A DNA stretch of 64,000 bases from the NCBI RefSeq assembly GCF_000716605.1, contig NZ_JNXE01000013.1, positions 1 through 64,000 of the forward strand, in the 5' to 3' direction. The notes beneath the pieces are model-generated. The model ran no database searches and was not told where the DNA came from. It worked only from the letters and a program-made list of their open reading frames with translations. The translations under genes were made by a program, and so were the position numbers. Shown here piece after piece: positions 33,096-41,413 of this stretch. This stretch comes from Streptomyces sp. NRRL F-525 (lineage in GTDB: Bacteria; Actinomycetota; Actinomycetes; Streptomycetales; Streptomycetaceae). Numbering within the stretch: position 1 is the first letter of the stretch; each line of letters starts with the position of its first letter.

Positions 33096-34897
33096 GCGGC
33101 CTCGGCGAACTCGACCGCCCCGGGACGCCTGGGAGCGCGGAGGCGTGGGACGCGCGGTCGGAGGGGTGGCTCGGGGGGAGTGGGGAGTCGGAGGCGGCGA
33201 CGGAGGCGGAGGGAGTGGCGCCGGGTGAGCTGTCGGTTGTCGGGCAGGTCGCAGGTGCCGTGCGTGGTGCTGTCGCCGCCGACGAAGGTCCATCGCCGGT
33301 TGCTGGTCAGGGCGGCGGTCACGTCCGAGCCGCTGCCGTCCGCGACGGAGCCGTGCCGGTTGTCGGGCAGGACGCCGGTGATGTGCGTGGTGCCGTCGCC
33401 GCCCACGAAGGCTCATCGCCGACTGCCGGCCAGGGGAACGGTCACGTCCGAGCCGCCGCCAACCGCGACGGAGCCGTGCCAGTAGTCGGGCAGGACGCAG
33501 GTGCCGTGCGTGGTGCTGTCGCCGCCGACGAAGTCCCGTCACCGGCTGCCGGCCAGGGCAACGGTCACGTCCGTGTCGCCGCCGACCGCGACGGAGCCGC
33601 GCCGGTCGCCGGCCAGGACACCGGTGACGCCCCTGCCGCCGTAGACCGTGCCGAAGCCCCACCGGCCGCCGGCCTTGACCTCTACGACACCGCCCGGATC
33701 ACCGCCGCCCGCCCCGGAGTTGACGCGCAGCAGCCACACGCGCGTACGGCGCCCGAATCGACCTCGCGCGCGACCGACCGCAAGCCCGCCCCCACCCGCC
33801 GCGGTGCCGCCGACCCGGTGAAGGCGCTGATGCACCGTCACGGCGAGCTGTGCGAACGGGCCGTCGACCCGCTGGAGATCGCCGCGGGGCTGGAGGCACA
33901 CGGCGTCACCGATCGGACCGCCGCGCGCTTCCGGCACCGGGACGTGTTCTCGCTCGCCGAGGAGATGTACGCACGCGTGTCCCGCGACGACGCGGGGGCC
34001 CCGCCTCGCGACGCCGTGGCCGTGCAACCACCCCGCGCCGGCTGGGCCGTACTCGCCCTCCTGCCCGGAGTCCTCTGCGCCGCGGCCGTGACCGGTGTGC
34101 GGCTCACGGACGGTCGGCTGCGGCTGGCGTTGGCCGTCGGCGGTGTTCTCGCCGTGGCGCTAGGCGTGCGCTTGGCCTTCCGGCGCGGCCCGCTGAGCAA
34201 CCCGCCCGGCACGCACGCGTGGCGCACGCACCCCGGCACCCGCCTGTGGACGTACTGGCTGCTCGCCTACGCCCTCCTCGGCGACGGACTGCTCCGCGCC
34301 GCCGACGACGGCGGCCCCGACGGCCTGCCGACCGGCGTCGCGGGCGGAGCCTGGCCCACGGCCACCGCACCGGTCCTGGCCCTCACCCTGGCCTGCGCCC
34401 CCGCCGCCTGGTGCGCCCACCGTTTCGCCGTACGCGCCCGGCGCAAGCTCGCGACCAGCCGTGGACTTGAGGACTTCGCCGACTCCGTACGACCGCTGCT
34501 GCTCGGCACGTTCGCCCTGTTCCTGTGCGCCCTGACCGCCCTCCTCGCCCTCTGCGGCACGGCCCTGGGCGAGCCCGCCGCGTACGGCCAAGCCCTCACG
34601 CTCGGCGCCCTGTTGCTGCTCGCCCGCCTCCTCACCGTCCACGGCTTCACCCGCGCCCCGGCCCTCGCGCTCGGCGCGGCGGCCGCGACGGAGGGGGCGG
34701 CCCTGGCCACGGACCTCATCGGCCGGCTCCCCGGCTGCGGCTTCCTGGCCACCCCCGTCGAAACCGTCCTCGGCTCCTGGGGCCCGGGCGGCATCCCCGC
34801 CCTGGCCTGCGGAGCAGCCGCCCTGGCCCTCCTGTTCCACACCACCCGCACGCTGACCAGAGCCTCCGCGCACGCGCCGGCGAACGAGCCGAGGTGA
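33092..34897 (+). CDS. Polytopic membrane protein with N-terminal 41-residue repeats
   Basis: 601 residues; ATG 33092 overlaps the glycosyltransferase stop. Residues ~48-170 are three tandem 41-residue units (VVGQDAGDVRGAVAAHEG type) plus a partial fourth; then a soluble stretch (PVKALMHRHGELCERAVDPL) and about eight transmembrane helices from ~310 to 600 (WAVLALLPGVLCAAAVTGV to ALACGAAALALLFHT). Family not recognised. By position it would be the membrane partner of the glycosyltransferase, analogous to PelG or PelE, but eight spans and the repeat head do not fit PelG directly. Confidence 0.8.
   Translation: MSGLGELDRPGTPGSAEAWDARSEGWLGGSGESEAATEAEGVAPGELSVVGQVAGAVRGAVAADEGPSPVAGQGGGHVRAAAVRDGAVPVVGQDAGDVRGAVAAHEGSSPTAGQGNGHVRAAANRDGAVPVVGQDAGAVRGAVAADEVPSPAAGQGNGHVRVAADRDGAAPVAGQDTGDAPAAVDRAEAPPAAGLDLYDTARITAARPGVDAQQPHARTAPESTSRATDRKPAPTRRGAADPVKALMHRHGELCERAVDPLEIAAGLEAHGVTDRTAARFRHRDVFSLAEEMYARVSRDDAGAPPRDAVAVQPPRAGWAVLALLPGVLCAAAVTGVRLTDGRLRLALAVGGVLAVALGVRLAFRRGPLSNPPGTHAWRTHPGTRLWTYWLLAYALLGDGLLRAADDGGPDGLPTGVAGGAWPTATAPVLALTLACAPAAWCAHRFAVRARRKLATSRGLEDFADSVRPLLLGTFALFLCALTALLALCGTALGEPAAYGQALTLGALLLLARLLTVHGFTRAPALALGAAAATEGAALATDLIGRLPGCGFLATPVETVLGSWGPGGIPALACGAAALALLFHTTRTLTRASAHAPANEPR
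33233..33601 (+). repeat. Three tandem 123-bp in-frame repeats
   Basis: Each 41-codon unit runs VVGQxAGxVRGAVAAxE, SPxAGQGxGHVRxAAxRDGA. A partial unit (VAGQDTGDAPAAVDRAEA) follows to about 33655. Units are about 85-90 % alike by eye. Hydrophilic, probably disordered and cytosolic. Confidence 0.85.
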
Positions 34898-34996
34898 CAC
34901 CGCCATGACCCGCACCGGCCAGAGCTGTCACCCGGCCGCAGGCGCCCGGCCCCACCGCCGGAGGCAACCGCATCACCCTGTGAAGGAGAACACCAG

Positions 34997-35044
34997 ATGA
35001 TCACCTCCCGATCCGGAGAGTCGGCCCGGGGAGCCGTCCGATGA
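34997..35044 (+). CDS. Possible 15-codon coupling ORF
   Basis: ATG 34997 has a strong AAGGAG eight bases upstream and encodes MITSRSGESARGAVR; its TGA overlaps the epimerase ATG (ATGA at 35041-35044). The epimerase itself has no good ribosome site, so translation of this mini-ORF may deliver ribosomes to it. It could also be the remnant of a longer gene. The interval 34898-34996 also holds an unconvincing 26-codon frame. Confidence 0.4.
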   Translation: MITSRSGESARGAVR

Positions 35045-36000
35045 GGGTCCTGCTGATCGGAGCCAACGGCTACCTCGGCCGCTTCGTCGCCGACCGCCTG
35101 CTCGCCGACCCGGCCGTCCAGCTCACCGCGCTCGGCCGCGGCGACGACGCCGACGTCCGCTTCGACCTCGCGACTGGCAGCCCCGGAGCGCTCACCCGCT
35201 TCCTGGACGCCGTCCACCCCGGAGTCGTCATCAACTGCGCCGGTGCCACCAGAGGCGGCGCCCGCGAACTCACCCGGCACAACACCGTCGCCGTCGCCAC
35301 CGTCTGCGAGGCCCTGCGCCGCAGTGGCTGCGGGGCGCGGCTGGTGCAGATCGGGTGCGGCGCGGAGTACGGCCCGAGCCAGCCCGGTTCCTCCACGGCC
35401 GAGGACGCCGTACCCCGCCCCGGCGGCCCGTACGGCGTCAGCAAACTCGCCGCCACCGAACTGGTCCTGGGCTCGGGTCTCGACGCCGTGGTCCTGCGCG
35501 TCTTCTCGCCCGCCGGACCCGGCACCCCCGCCGGCTCCCCGCTCGGCCGGCTCGCCGAGGCCATGCGCCGGGCCATGCAGTCCGGCGACGGCGAACTCAA
35601 ACTCGGCGGCCTGGGCGCACAGCGCGACTTCGTCGACGTACGGGACGTGGCCCGCGCGGTCCACGCCGCCTCGCTCTCCGCCGCGCAGGGCGTCATCAAC
35701 ATCGGCTCGGGCCGCGCGGTCCGGCTGCGCGACGCCGCCGCGGTCCTCGCCCGCGTCGCCGGATACGGCGGCGCGCTGCACGAACTCGACGGCCCGCCCG
35801 GCCCGTTGAGGGCGGCCATCGGGCACCCCCGCACCGACCCCGACCACGCGGCCCCGGTCGCGTACCCGTACCCGGACGGCTGCGGGAGCTGGCAGCAGGC
35901 CGATGTGCGCACCGCGCGCGACCGGCTCGGCTGGCGGCCCCGGATCAACCTGGAGGAGTCCCTCGCCGACATCTGGATGGAGGCGGCATGCCGCATCTGA
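35041..36000 (+). CDS. NAD-dependent nucleotide-sugar epimerase/dehydratase (extended SDR)
   Basis: 319 residues. Rossmann motif GANGYLGRFVADRL at the N-terminus, NCAGATRGG in place of the NxAG motif, and the catalytic YGVSKLAATEL (Tyr-x3-Lys); the C-terminal sugar-binding lobe follows. Type: UDP-glucose/UDP-GlcNAc 4-epimerase or reductase. In Pel systems PelX/GalE-type epimerases supply UDP-GalNAc, which fits the flanking PelF-like and spherulin-like genes. Translation is probably coupled to the 15-codon ORF upstream, and its 3' end overlaps the next gene by 13 bases. Confidence 0.9.
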   Translation: MRVLLIGANGYLGRFVADRLLADPAVQLTALGRGDDADVRFDLATGSPGALTRFLDAVHPGVVINCAGATRGGARELTRHNTVAVATVCEALRRSGCGARLVQIGCGAEYGPSQPGSSTAEDAVPRPGGPYGVSKLAATELVLGSGLDAVVLRVFSPAGPGTPAGSPLGRLAEAMRRAMQSGDGELKLGGLGAQRDFVDVRDVARAVHAASLSAAQGVINIGSGRAVRLRDAAAVLARVAGYGGALHELDGPPGPLRAAIGHPRTDPDHAAPVAYPYPDGCGSWQQADVRTARDRLGWRPRINLEESLADIWMEAACRI

Positions 36001-36737
36001 CCAGCACGACCCCGGGCACCGCGAGCACCGGCGTCCGCACCGGCTTCGGTATCCCCGGCTACGCGCATCCCTTGGTCGCGCCGAACGAATGGGGCGAACT
36101 CACCCGCCCCGGCACCCCCTTGGACTGGGTCGTCCTCAACGTCTCCTCCGGACCGGGGACCCGCCCCGACCCGCACTGCCTGGAGGCGGCCGGGCGGCTC
36201 CGCAACACCGGCGTCCGCGTCCTCGGCCACCTGGACGCCGCGCACGGCGCCCGCACCTTCGGCGATCTGATCTCCGAGGCGCACCGCTACCGTGACTGGT
36301 ACCAGGTCGACGGCTTCCTCCTGGACCGCTGCCCCACCGACCGGGCCGCGCTGCCCGAGGCCCGCCGCACGGTCGGCGCGCTCCGCGAGATCCGTGACGG
36401 CGCCCACATCGTCCTGGGGCACGGAACCCACCCGTACCCCGGATACGCCGAGTGCGCCGACCAGCTGGTGACCTTCTCCGGCCCCTGGAGCGACTACCGC
36501 TGGTCCCAGGTCGCCGAGTGGACCGCCGACTACCCGCCCGAGCGCTTCTGCCACTTCGTGCACGGAGTCCCGCGCGGCCATCTCGACGAGGCGCTGCGCA
36601 TCGCCCGCTGGCAGGGCGCCTCGACCATCTACTTCACCGACCGCACCGATCACGGCGGCCGCACCGACCCCTGGGAGACCATGCCCGGCTACTGGGACGA
36701 GATCGTCTCGCGGATCGGAACGGGTGTCTCGGAATGA
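35988..36737 (+). CDS. Spherulation-specific family 4 (spherulin 4-like) protein, possibly a glycan hydrolase
   Basis: 249 residues from ATG 35988 (GGAGG five bases upstream). TIM-barrel features: TGFGIPGYAHPLV, WVVLNVSSGPGTRPDP, VRVLGHLDAAHGART, YQVDGFLLDRCPTD and YAECADQLVTFSGPW. Relatives include Sph3 (GH135) and the PelA hydrolase domain (GH166), which cut galactosamine-containing polymers. The conserved Asn of the NPG segment and the Glu of the FEG segment appear replaced here (GHGTHP and TFSGPW), while one Asp is kept, so catalysis is doubtful. No signal peptide, so it seems cytosolic. Confidence 0.85.
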   Translation: MPHLTSTTPGTASTGVRTGFGIPGYAHPLVAPNEWGELTRPGTPLDWVVLNVSSGPGTRPDPHCLEAAGRLRNTGVRVLGHLDAAHGARTFGDLISEAHRYRDWYQVDGFLLDRCPTDRAALPEARRTVGALREIRDGAHIVLGHGTHPYPGYAECADQLVTFSGPWSDYRWSQVAEWTADYPPERFCHFVHGVPRGHLDEALRIARWQGASTIYFTDRTDHGGRTDPWETMPGYWDEIVSRIGTGVSE

Positions 36738-36800
36738 AGAAGGGCATGGCAGTGTTCCGGGGAGGACAACTGTAGTGATTGACCGACCAACGGAGTCCCC

Positions 36801-37979
36801 GTGTCGCTGCCACCCCTGGTCGAGCCGGCTGCCGAGCTCACCGTAGACGAGGTCCGCAGGTACTCCCGCCACCTGATCATCCCCGACGTGGGCATGGACG
36901 GGCAGAAGCGGCTGAAGAACGCCAAGGTGCTCTGTGTGGGCGCCGGCGGTCTGGGCTCGCCGGCGCTGATGTACCTGGCCGCGGCGGGCGTGGGCACGCT
37001 CGGCATCGTGGAGTTCGACGAGGTCGACGAGTCGAACCTGCAGCGCCAGATCATCCACAGCCAGGCCGACATCGGCCGCTCCAAGGCCGAGTCGGCGCGC
37101 GACTCCGTGCTGGGCATCAACCCGTACGTGAACGTGATCCTCCACGAAGAGCGGCTCGAGGCCGAGAACGTGATGGACATCTTCAGCCAGTACGACCTGA
37201 TCGTCGACGGCACGGACAACTTCGCGACCCGCTACCTGGTCAACGACGCCGCCGTACTGCTGAACAAGCCGTACGTCTGGGGTTCGATCTACCGCTTCGA
37301 CGGCCAGGCCTCGGTCTTCTGGTCCGAGCACGGCCCCTGCTACCGCTGCCTCTACCCGGAGCCCCCGCCCCCCGGCATGGTCCCCTCCTGCGCCGAGGGC
37401 GGCGTCCTGGGCGTGCTGTGCGCGTCCATCGGCTCCATCCAGGTCACCGAGGCGATCAAGGTCCTCACCGGCATCGGCGACCCGCTCGTCGGCCGCCTGA
37501 TGATCTACGACGCCCTGGAGATGCAGTACCGCCAGGTCAAGGTCCGCAAGGACCCCAACTGCGCGGTCTGCGGCCCGAACGCGACCGTCACCGAGCTCAT
37601 CGACTACGAGGCCTTCTGCGGCGTCGTCTCCGAGGAGGCCCAGCAGGCGGCGGCCGGCTCGACGATCACTCCCAAGCAGCTCAAGGAGTGGATCGACGAC
37701 GGCGAGAACATCGAGATCATCGATGTCCGCGAGGTCAACGAGTACGAGATCGTCTCGATCCCCGGCGCCAAGCTGATCCCCAAGAACGAGTTCCTCATGG
37801 GCACCGCCCTGGAGACGCTTCCGCAGGACAAGAAGATCGTCCTGCACTGCAAGACGGGTGTCCGCAGTGCGGAGGTCCTCGCCGTCCTGAAGTCGGCCGG
37901 CTTCGCGGACGCGGTCCACGTCGGCGGCGGCGTGATCGGCTGGGTCAACCAGATCGAGCCCGACAAGCCCGTCTACTAG
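36801..37979 (+). CDS. moeZ: MoeZ-type adenylyltransferase/sulfurtransferase (ThiF domain plus rhodanese)
   Basis: 392 residues from GTG 36801 (GGAG five bases upstream). An E1-like domain covers 1-~280: GAGGLGSPALMYLA nucleotide loop, YSRHLIIPDVGMDGQ, DGTDNFATRYLVND, and zinc Cys pairs CYRC and CAVC. A C-terminal rhodanese domain covers ~290-392 with catalytic Cys in HCKTGVRS. The protein activates the C-terminal Gly-Gly of sulfur carriers such as MoaD, CysO and ThiS-like proteins and sulfurates them, serving molybdopterin, cysteine and some natural products. It is adjacent to DUF3152 in mycobacteria (recalled) but is separated from it here by the 25-36.8 kb insert. Confidence 0.95.
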   Translation: MSLPPLVEPAAELTVDEVRRYSRHLIIPDVGMDGQKRLKNAKVLCVGAGGLGSPALMYLAAAGVGTLGIVEFDEVDESNLQRQIIHSQADIGRSKAESARDSVLGINPYVNVILHEERLEAENVMDIFSQYDLIVDGTDNFATRYLVNDAAVLLNKPYVWGSIYRFDGQASVFWSEHGPCYRCLYPEPPPPGMVPSCAEGGVLGVLCASIGSIQVTEAIKVLTGIGDPLVGRLMIYDALEMQYRQVKVRKDPNCAVCGPNATVTELIDYEAFCGVVSEEAQQAAAGSTITPKQLKEWIDDGENIEIIDVREVNEYEIVSIPGAKLIPKNEFLMGTALETLPQDKKIVLHCKTGVRSAEVLAVLKSAGFADAVHVGGGVIGWVNQIEPDKPVY

Positions 37980-37997
37980 ACCCACGCTTTCCCGGGA

Positions 37998-38029
37998 GGG
38001 GCTCGGCACCACAGGTGCCGGGCCCCTTT
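37998..38029. terminator. Intrinsic terminator after moeZ
   Basis: A 13-bp stem (37998-38010 with 38014-38026, one G-T wobble) with ACA loop, followed by TTTC. It lies between convergent genes and may act in both directions. Confidence 0.85.
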
Positions 38030-38077
38030 CCGCTGCCCGGGCGGAAGTTCGGGCAGCGGTCCGGGCGGGCGTGCGCG

Positions 38078-39634
38078 CTACGAGGCGCAGACCTTGCCGT
38101 CCTTGGGCACCGTCCCCTTCAGCAGATACGCGTCCACCGTCGAGTCGACACAGTCGCTCCCGCTCCCGTACGCCCCGTGTCCCTCGCCCTTCCAGGTGAG
38201 CTCCACACCGACGCCCTTGCCCAGCTCGTCGACCATCTTGCGCGCACCCTCGTACGGCGTCGCCGGGTCCCCGGTGTTGCCGACCACCAGGATCGGCGCC
38301 GCACCCGGTGCGCTCACCTCCGGGGTGTCGTACTGCCCGGCCACCGGCCAGTCGTGACACCACCCGGCCGTGTCCCAGCCCAGGAAGTCGCCGAACACGG
38401 GGGAGATCTTCTCGAACTCGGGCAGCAGCTTCTCCGTCTGCGCGGGCGTCGGCCGCTGCTTGTCGTCCAAGCACGATATGACCCGTTGGGAATGGGTCGT
38501 CGTGCCGTAGTGCCCCGCGCTGTCACGGTCGTTGTAGCCGTCGGCCAGTGCCAGCAGCTCCGAACCGTCGCCCTCCTCCGCGGAGTTCAGGGCGCTGGTC
38601 AGCGTGGGCCAGCTCTCCTTGCTGTAGAGCGGGAGGACGATGCCGGTCAGCGCGAGTGTCTCGGTCAGCTTCCGCCCGGTCGAGGTCGCCAGCGGCTTGG
38701 CGTCCATCTGCTTGAGCAGGGCCGCGATCTTCTTGGAGCCCTGAGCCGGGTCCTGGTCCGTCGACTTGAGGTAGTCGTCCAGCGCTCGCTGGAAACCCCG
38801 GGTCTGGTTCAGCGCGTGGCCCACCGAGTCGGCGCTCGGGTCGACGACCGCGTCCAGGATCAGCCGCCCCACCTTCTTCGGGAACAAGTGGGCGTAGACA
38901 CCGCCGAGTTCGGTGCCGTACGAGATGCCGAAGTAGTGCATCTTCGTGTCACCCAGCACCTGGCGCATCAGGTCCATGTCGCGCGCCGTGTCGGTCGTCG
39001 ACACATGCGCCATCAGCTTCCCGGCGGCCTTCTCGCAGCCCTTGCCGAAGTCGACGGCGTCCTGGAAGTACGCCTTCTCCTCGGCCGGCGTGTCCGGCGT
39101 GGCGTCGATGTCCTCGGTGGCCTGGATCGCCTTGTCGCTGCGGCAGCGGACGCCCTCGCTGGCGGCGACCCCGCGCGGGTCCCAGCTCACCAGGTCGTAG
39201 CGCTCGTGCAGCGCGGACACCGTGGTGGCGTAGGCCGGCATGTAGTCCACGCCCGAGCCGCCGGGGCCGCCGAAGTTGAACAGGAGCGAGCCGATGCGGT
39301 CGCCGCCGGTCGACTTGGAGCGGATCAGCGCGAGCCCGATCGTGGTGCCGCCCGGCTTCGCCCAGTCCAGCGGCACCTTGAGCGTCGCGCACTGCCAGTC
39401 ACTGCTCGGCGCGGCCGAGTCGGCGGTGGCCTTGCAGCGCCCCCAGTCCAGCTTCTGTCCGGTCAGCGACGCGGGCAGCGCGGCCGTCGTGGAAGAGGAC
39501 GAGCCGGCTGCGGACGGCTTGGCGTCCCCCGCGCCCGCGCCGTCCTTGCCGTCGTCGGACGAGCCGCTGCTACAGCCGGCCGTCAGCAGTGCGGCGGCGG
39601 CCATCAGGGCCGTCCACCGTACGAATCGCGCCAT
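38078..39634 (-). CDS. Secreted lipoprotein peptidase, alpha/beta-hydrolase (S33, tripeptidyl aminopeptidase-like), paralogue 1
   Basis: 518 residues; ATG 39634 is favoured over 39640 by the spacing to GAGGGGGG. N-terminus MARFVRWTALMAAAALLTAGC has lipobox TAGC. Nucleophile elbow in YFGISYGTELGG, acid in GNTGDPATPYEGA, and His in GEGHGAYGSG near the end. The C-terminal TAP-like segment with paired Cys residues (SDCVDS, KVCAS) is typical. Such enzymes remove tripeptides or act as proline iminopeptidase-like exopeptidases outside the cell. It is a tandem paralogue of the next gene, separated by 138 bases. Confidence 0.92.
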   Translation of the reverse strand: MARFVRWTALMAAAALLTAGCSSGSSDDGKDGAGAGDAKPSAAGSSSSTTAALPASLTGQKLDWGRCKATADSAAPSSDWQCATLKVPLDWAKPGGTTIGLALIRSKSTGGDRIGSLLFNFGGPGGSGVDYMPAYATTVSALHERYDLVSWDPRGVAASEGVRCRSDKAIQATEDIDATPDTPAEEKAYFQDAVDFGKGCEKAAGKLMAHVSTTDTARDMDLMRQVLGDTKMHYFGISYGTELGGVYAHLFPKKVGRLILDAVVDPSADSVGHALNQTRGFQRALDDYLKSTDQDPAQGSKKIAALLKQMDAKPLATSTGRKLTETLALTGIVLPLYSKESWPTLTSALNSAEEGDGSELLALADGYNDRDSAGHYGTTTHSQRVISCLDDKQRPTPAQTEKLLPEFEKISPVFGDFLGWDTAGWCHDWPVAGQYDTPEVSAPGAAPILVVGNTGDPATPYEGARKMVDELGKGVGVELTWKGEGHGAYGSGSDCVDSTVDAYLLKGTVPKDGKVCAS

Positions 39635-39772
39635 GTGCATTCCCCCCTCGCAGGCCGTCCGCGTCACGCAGCGGATGGCGGTCAGGCCATAGTAGGCGGC
39701 GCGAGCCGAGCCCGTGACAGCCTGTGGATAACCGTTTGACCTGCGATTTTGCCCGGATTTCGGGAGGTGGGT

Positions 39773-41317
39773 TCAGGAGCAGACGGTGCCGGCCGCCGGG
39801 ACTTTCCCGTTCAGGAGATAGCCGTTCACCGCGCTCTGCACGCACTTGTTCTTGCTGTCGTACGCACCGTGCCCCTGGCCCTTGTACGTCAGCTCGACCG
39901 CGACGCCCTTGCCCAGCGCGTCCACCATCTTCCGCGCGCCCTCGTACGGCGTGGCCGGGTCACCGGTGTTGCCCACGACGAGGATCGGCGCCGAACCGGC
40001 CGCGCTCACATCGGGATGGTCGGCCGCGCCCGGCACGGCCCAGTCGGTGCAGCTGACCATGCCCCAGGCGAGGAAGTCACCGAAGAGGGGAGAGGCGGCC
40101 CGGAACTCGGGCAGCTTCCGCTCCACATCGGCGGCGGTGTATCTCGGCTTGTCGTCGGCGCAGTTGATGGCGATGTTCGCCGCGGTGATGTTGCTGTACT
40201 CACCGTTCTCGCTGCGCCCGTTCATCGAGTCGGACAACGCCATGAGGACCTTGCCGTCGCCGCTGTAGGCCTGTTCGAGCCCCTCGGTGAGGTACTCCCA
40301 GAAGTCCTTCGAGTACAGCGCCTGCGCGATGCCGTTCGTGGCGGCGGTCTGCGTCAGCTGGCGCGGGAAGATACCCGGGATCGGCTTGCTGTCGAGGCTC
40401 TTGAGCAGCTTGGCGATGCGGTCCTTGACGTCCTGGGCGGTGTCGCCGACGGGGCAGTCCGTGGTCTTCGAGGTGCAGTCGTCGGCGAAGTTGTCGAGCG
40501 CGAGCTGAAAGCCCTTGGCCTGCCCCAGAGAGCCCTGTTCGGAGTTCTGGGTGGGGTCGACGACCGCGTCGAAGACCGCGCGGCCCACGTGCTTGGGGAA
40601 CAAGTGGGCGTAGACACCGCCGAGTTCGGTGCCGTAGGAGATGCCGAAGTAGTGCAGCTTGTCGTCGCCGAGGACCTGGCGCATCAGGTCCATGTCGCGG
40701 GCCGCGTCGGTGGTGCGCACCTGGGGGAGCATCTTCTTGGAGTGCTTCTCGCAGGCCGCGTTGAACTGCTTCGTGTTGGCCAGGAGCTTGGTGCGCTCGG
40801 CCGCGGTGTCCGGGGTGGCGTCCTGCTGGAAGTACTGGTCGAGCTGGGAGTCGCTCTCGCACTCGACGCCGGCGCTGCGGCCCACTCCGCGCGGGTCGAA
40901 GCTCACCAGGTCGTAGCGGGTGCGCAGGGTCGCGTAGTCCTCGCCGAAGGCGGGGAGCGTGGTGACGCCCGAGCCGCCGGGGCCGCCGAAGTTGAAGACG
41001 AGCGATCCGATCCGCTTGCTCTTGTCGCCGCTGGCCTTCGCCCGCACCAGGGCGAGGCCGATCGTGTCGCCCTTGGGCTTGCTCCAGTCGAGCGGCGCCT
41101 TCATGGTGGCGCACTGCCACTTGGTGCCGTTCGGCAGCGGCGACGGCGCGGCGCCGCCGCCCTCGGCCTCGGACGGGGCCGGACAGTCCTTCCAGCTCAG
41201 CTTCTGGGCCGTCGGATCCTCGTCCTTGGAGTCGCCGCCGCAGCCCGCCAGCGTGGAGGACAGCAGGACGACGGTGGCGGTCAGGGCAGCGGCACGCAGC
41301 CGGGAGGGGTTCGGCAT
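39773..41317 (-). CDS. Secreted lipoprotein peptidase, alpha/beta-hydrolase (S33, tripeptidyl aminopeptidase-like), paralogue 2
   Basis: 514 residues, MPNPSRLRAAALTATVVLLSSTLAGC with lipobox LAGC. It shares long identical blocks with paralogue 1: TDAARDMDLMRQVLGD-type, YFGISYGTELGGVYAHLFPK, GNTGDPATPYEGARKMVD and GQGHGAYDS. The catalytic triad is intact. Extra Cys residues (DDCTSKTTDCPVGD) suggest an additional disulfide not seen in paralogue 1, hence some functional divergence. It probably arose by tandem duplication and lies upstream of paralogue 1 on the same strand. Confidence 0.92.
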   Translation of the reverse strand: MPNPSRLRAAALTATVVLLSSTLAGCGGDSKDEDPTAQKLSWKDCPAPSEAEGGGAAPSPLPNGTKWQCATMKAPLDWSKPKGDTIGLALVRAKASGDKSKRIGSLVFNFGGPGGSGVTTLPAFGEDYATLRTRYDLVSFDPRGVGRSAGVECESDSQLDQYFQQDATPDTAAERTKLLANTKQFNAACEKHSKKMLPQVRTTDAARDMDLMRQVLGDDKLHYFGISYGTELGGVYAHLFPKHVGRAVFDAVVDPTQNSEQGSLGQAKGFQLALDNFADDCTSKTTDCPVGDTAQDVKDRIAKLLKSLDSKPIPGIFPRQLTQTAATNGIAQALYSKDFWEYLTEGLEQAYSGDGKVLMALSDSMNGRSENGEYSNITAANIAINCADDKPRYTAADVERKLPEFRAASPLFGDFLAWGMVSCTDWAVPGAADHPDVSAAGSAPILVVGNTGDPATPYEGARKMVDALGKGVAVELTYKGQGHGAYDSKNKCVQSAVNGYLLNGKVPAAGTVCS

Positions 41318-41413
41318 GGTCCCATCCTGCGGTCGTACCCGGCGGTGCGCTCGGGGCGCGGGCCGTAAGAGGTACGCACGCGTGCGTGCACCCCGTGCGG
41401 ACCCGAACGCGCT

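Noticed and set aside
34904..34982. 26-codon frame MTRTGQSCHPAAG before the epimerase
   Set aside because: No ribosome site and basic, biased composition; the 15-codon frame downstream is better supported.
35070..38474. 1134-codon minus-strand frame
   Set aside because: It spans four well-supported + strand genes (epimerase, spherulin-like, moeZ) and one minus gene in another frame; composition is typical of GC-rich shadow frames.
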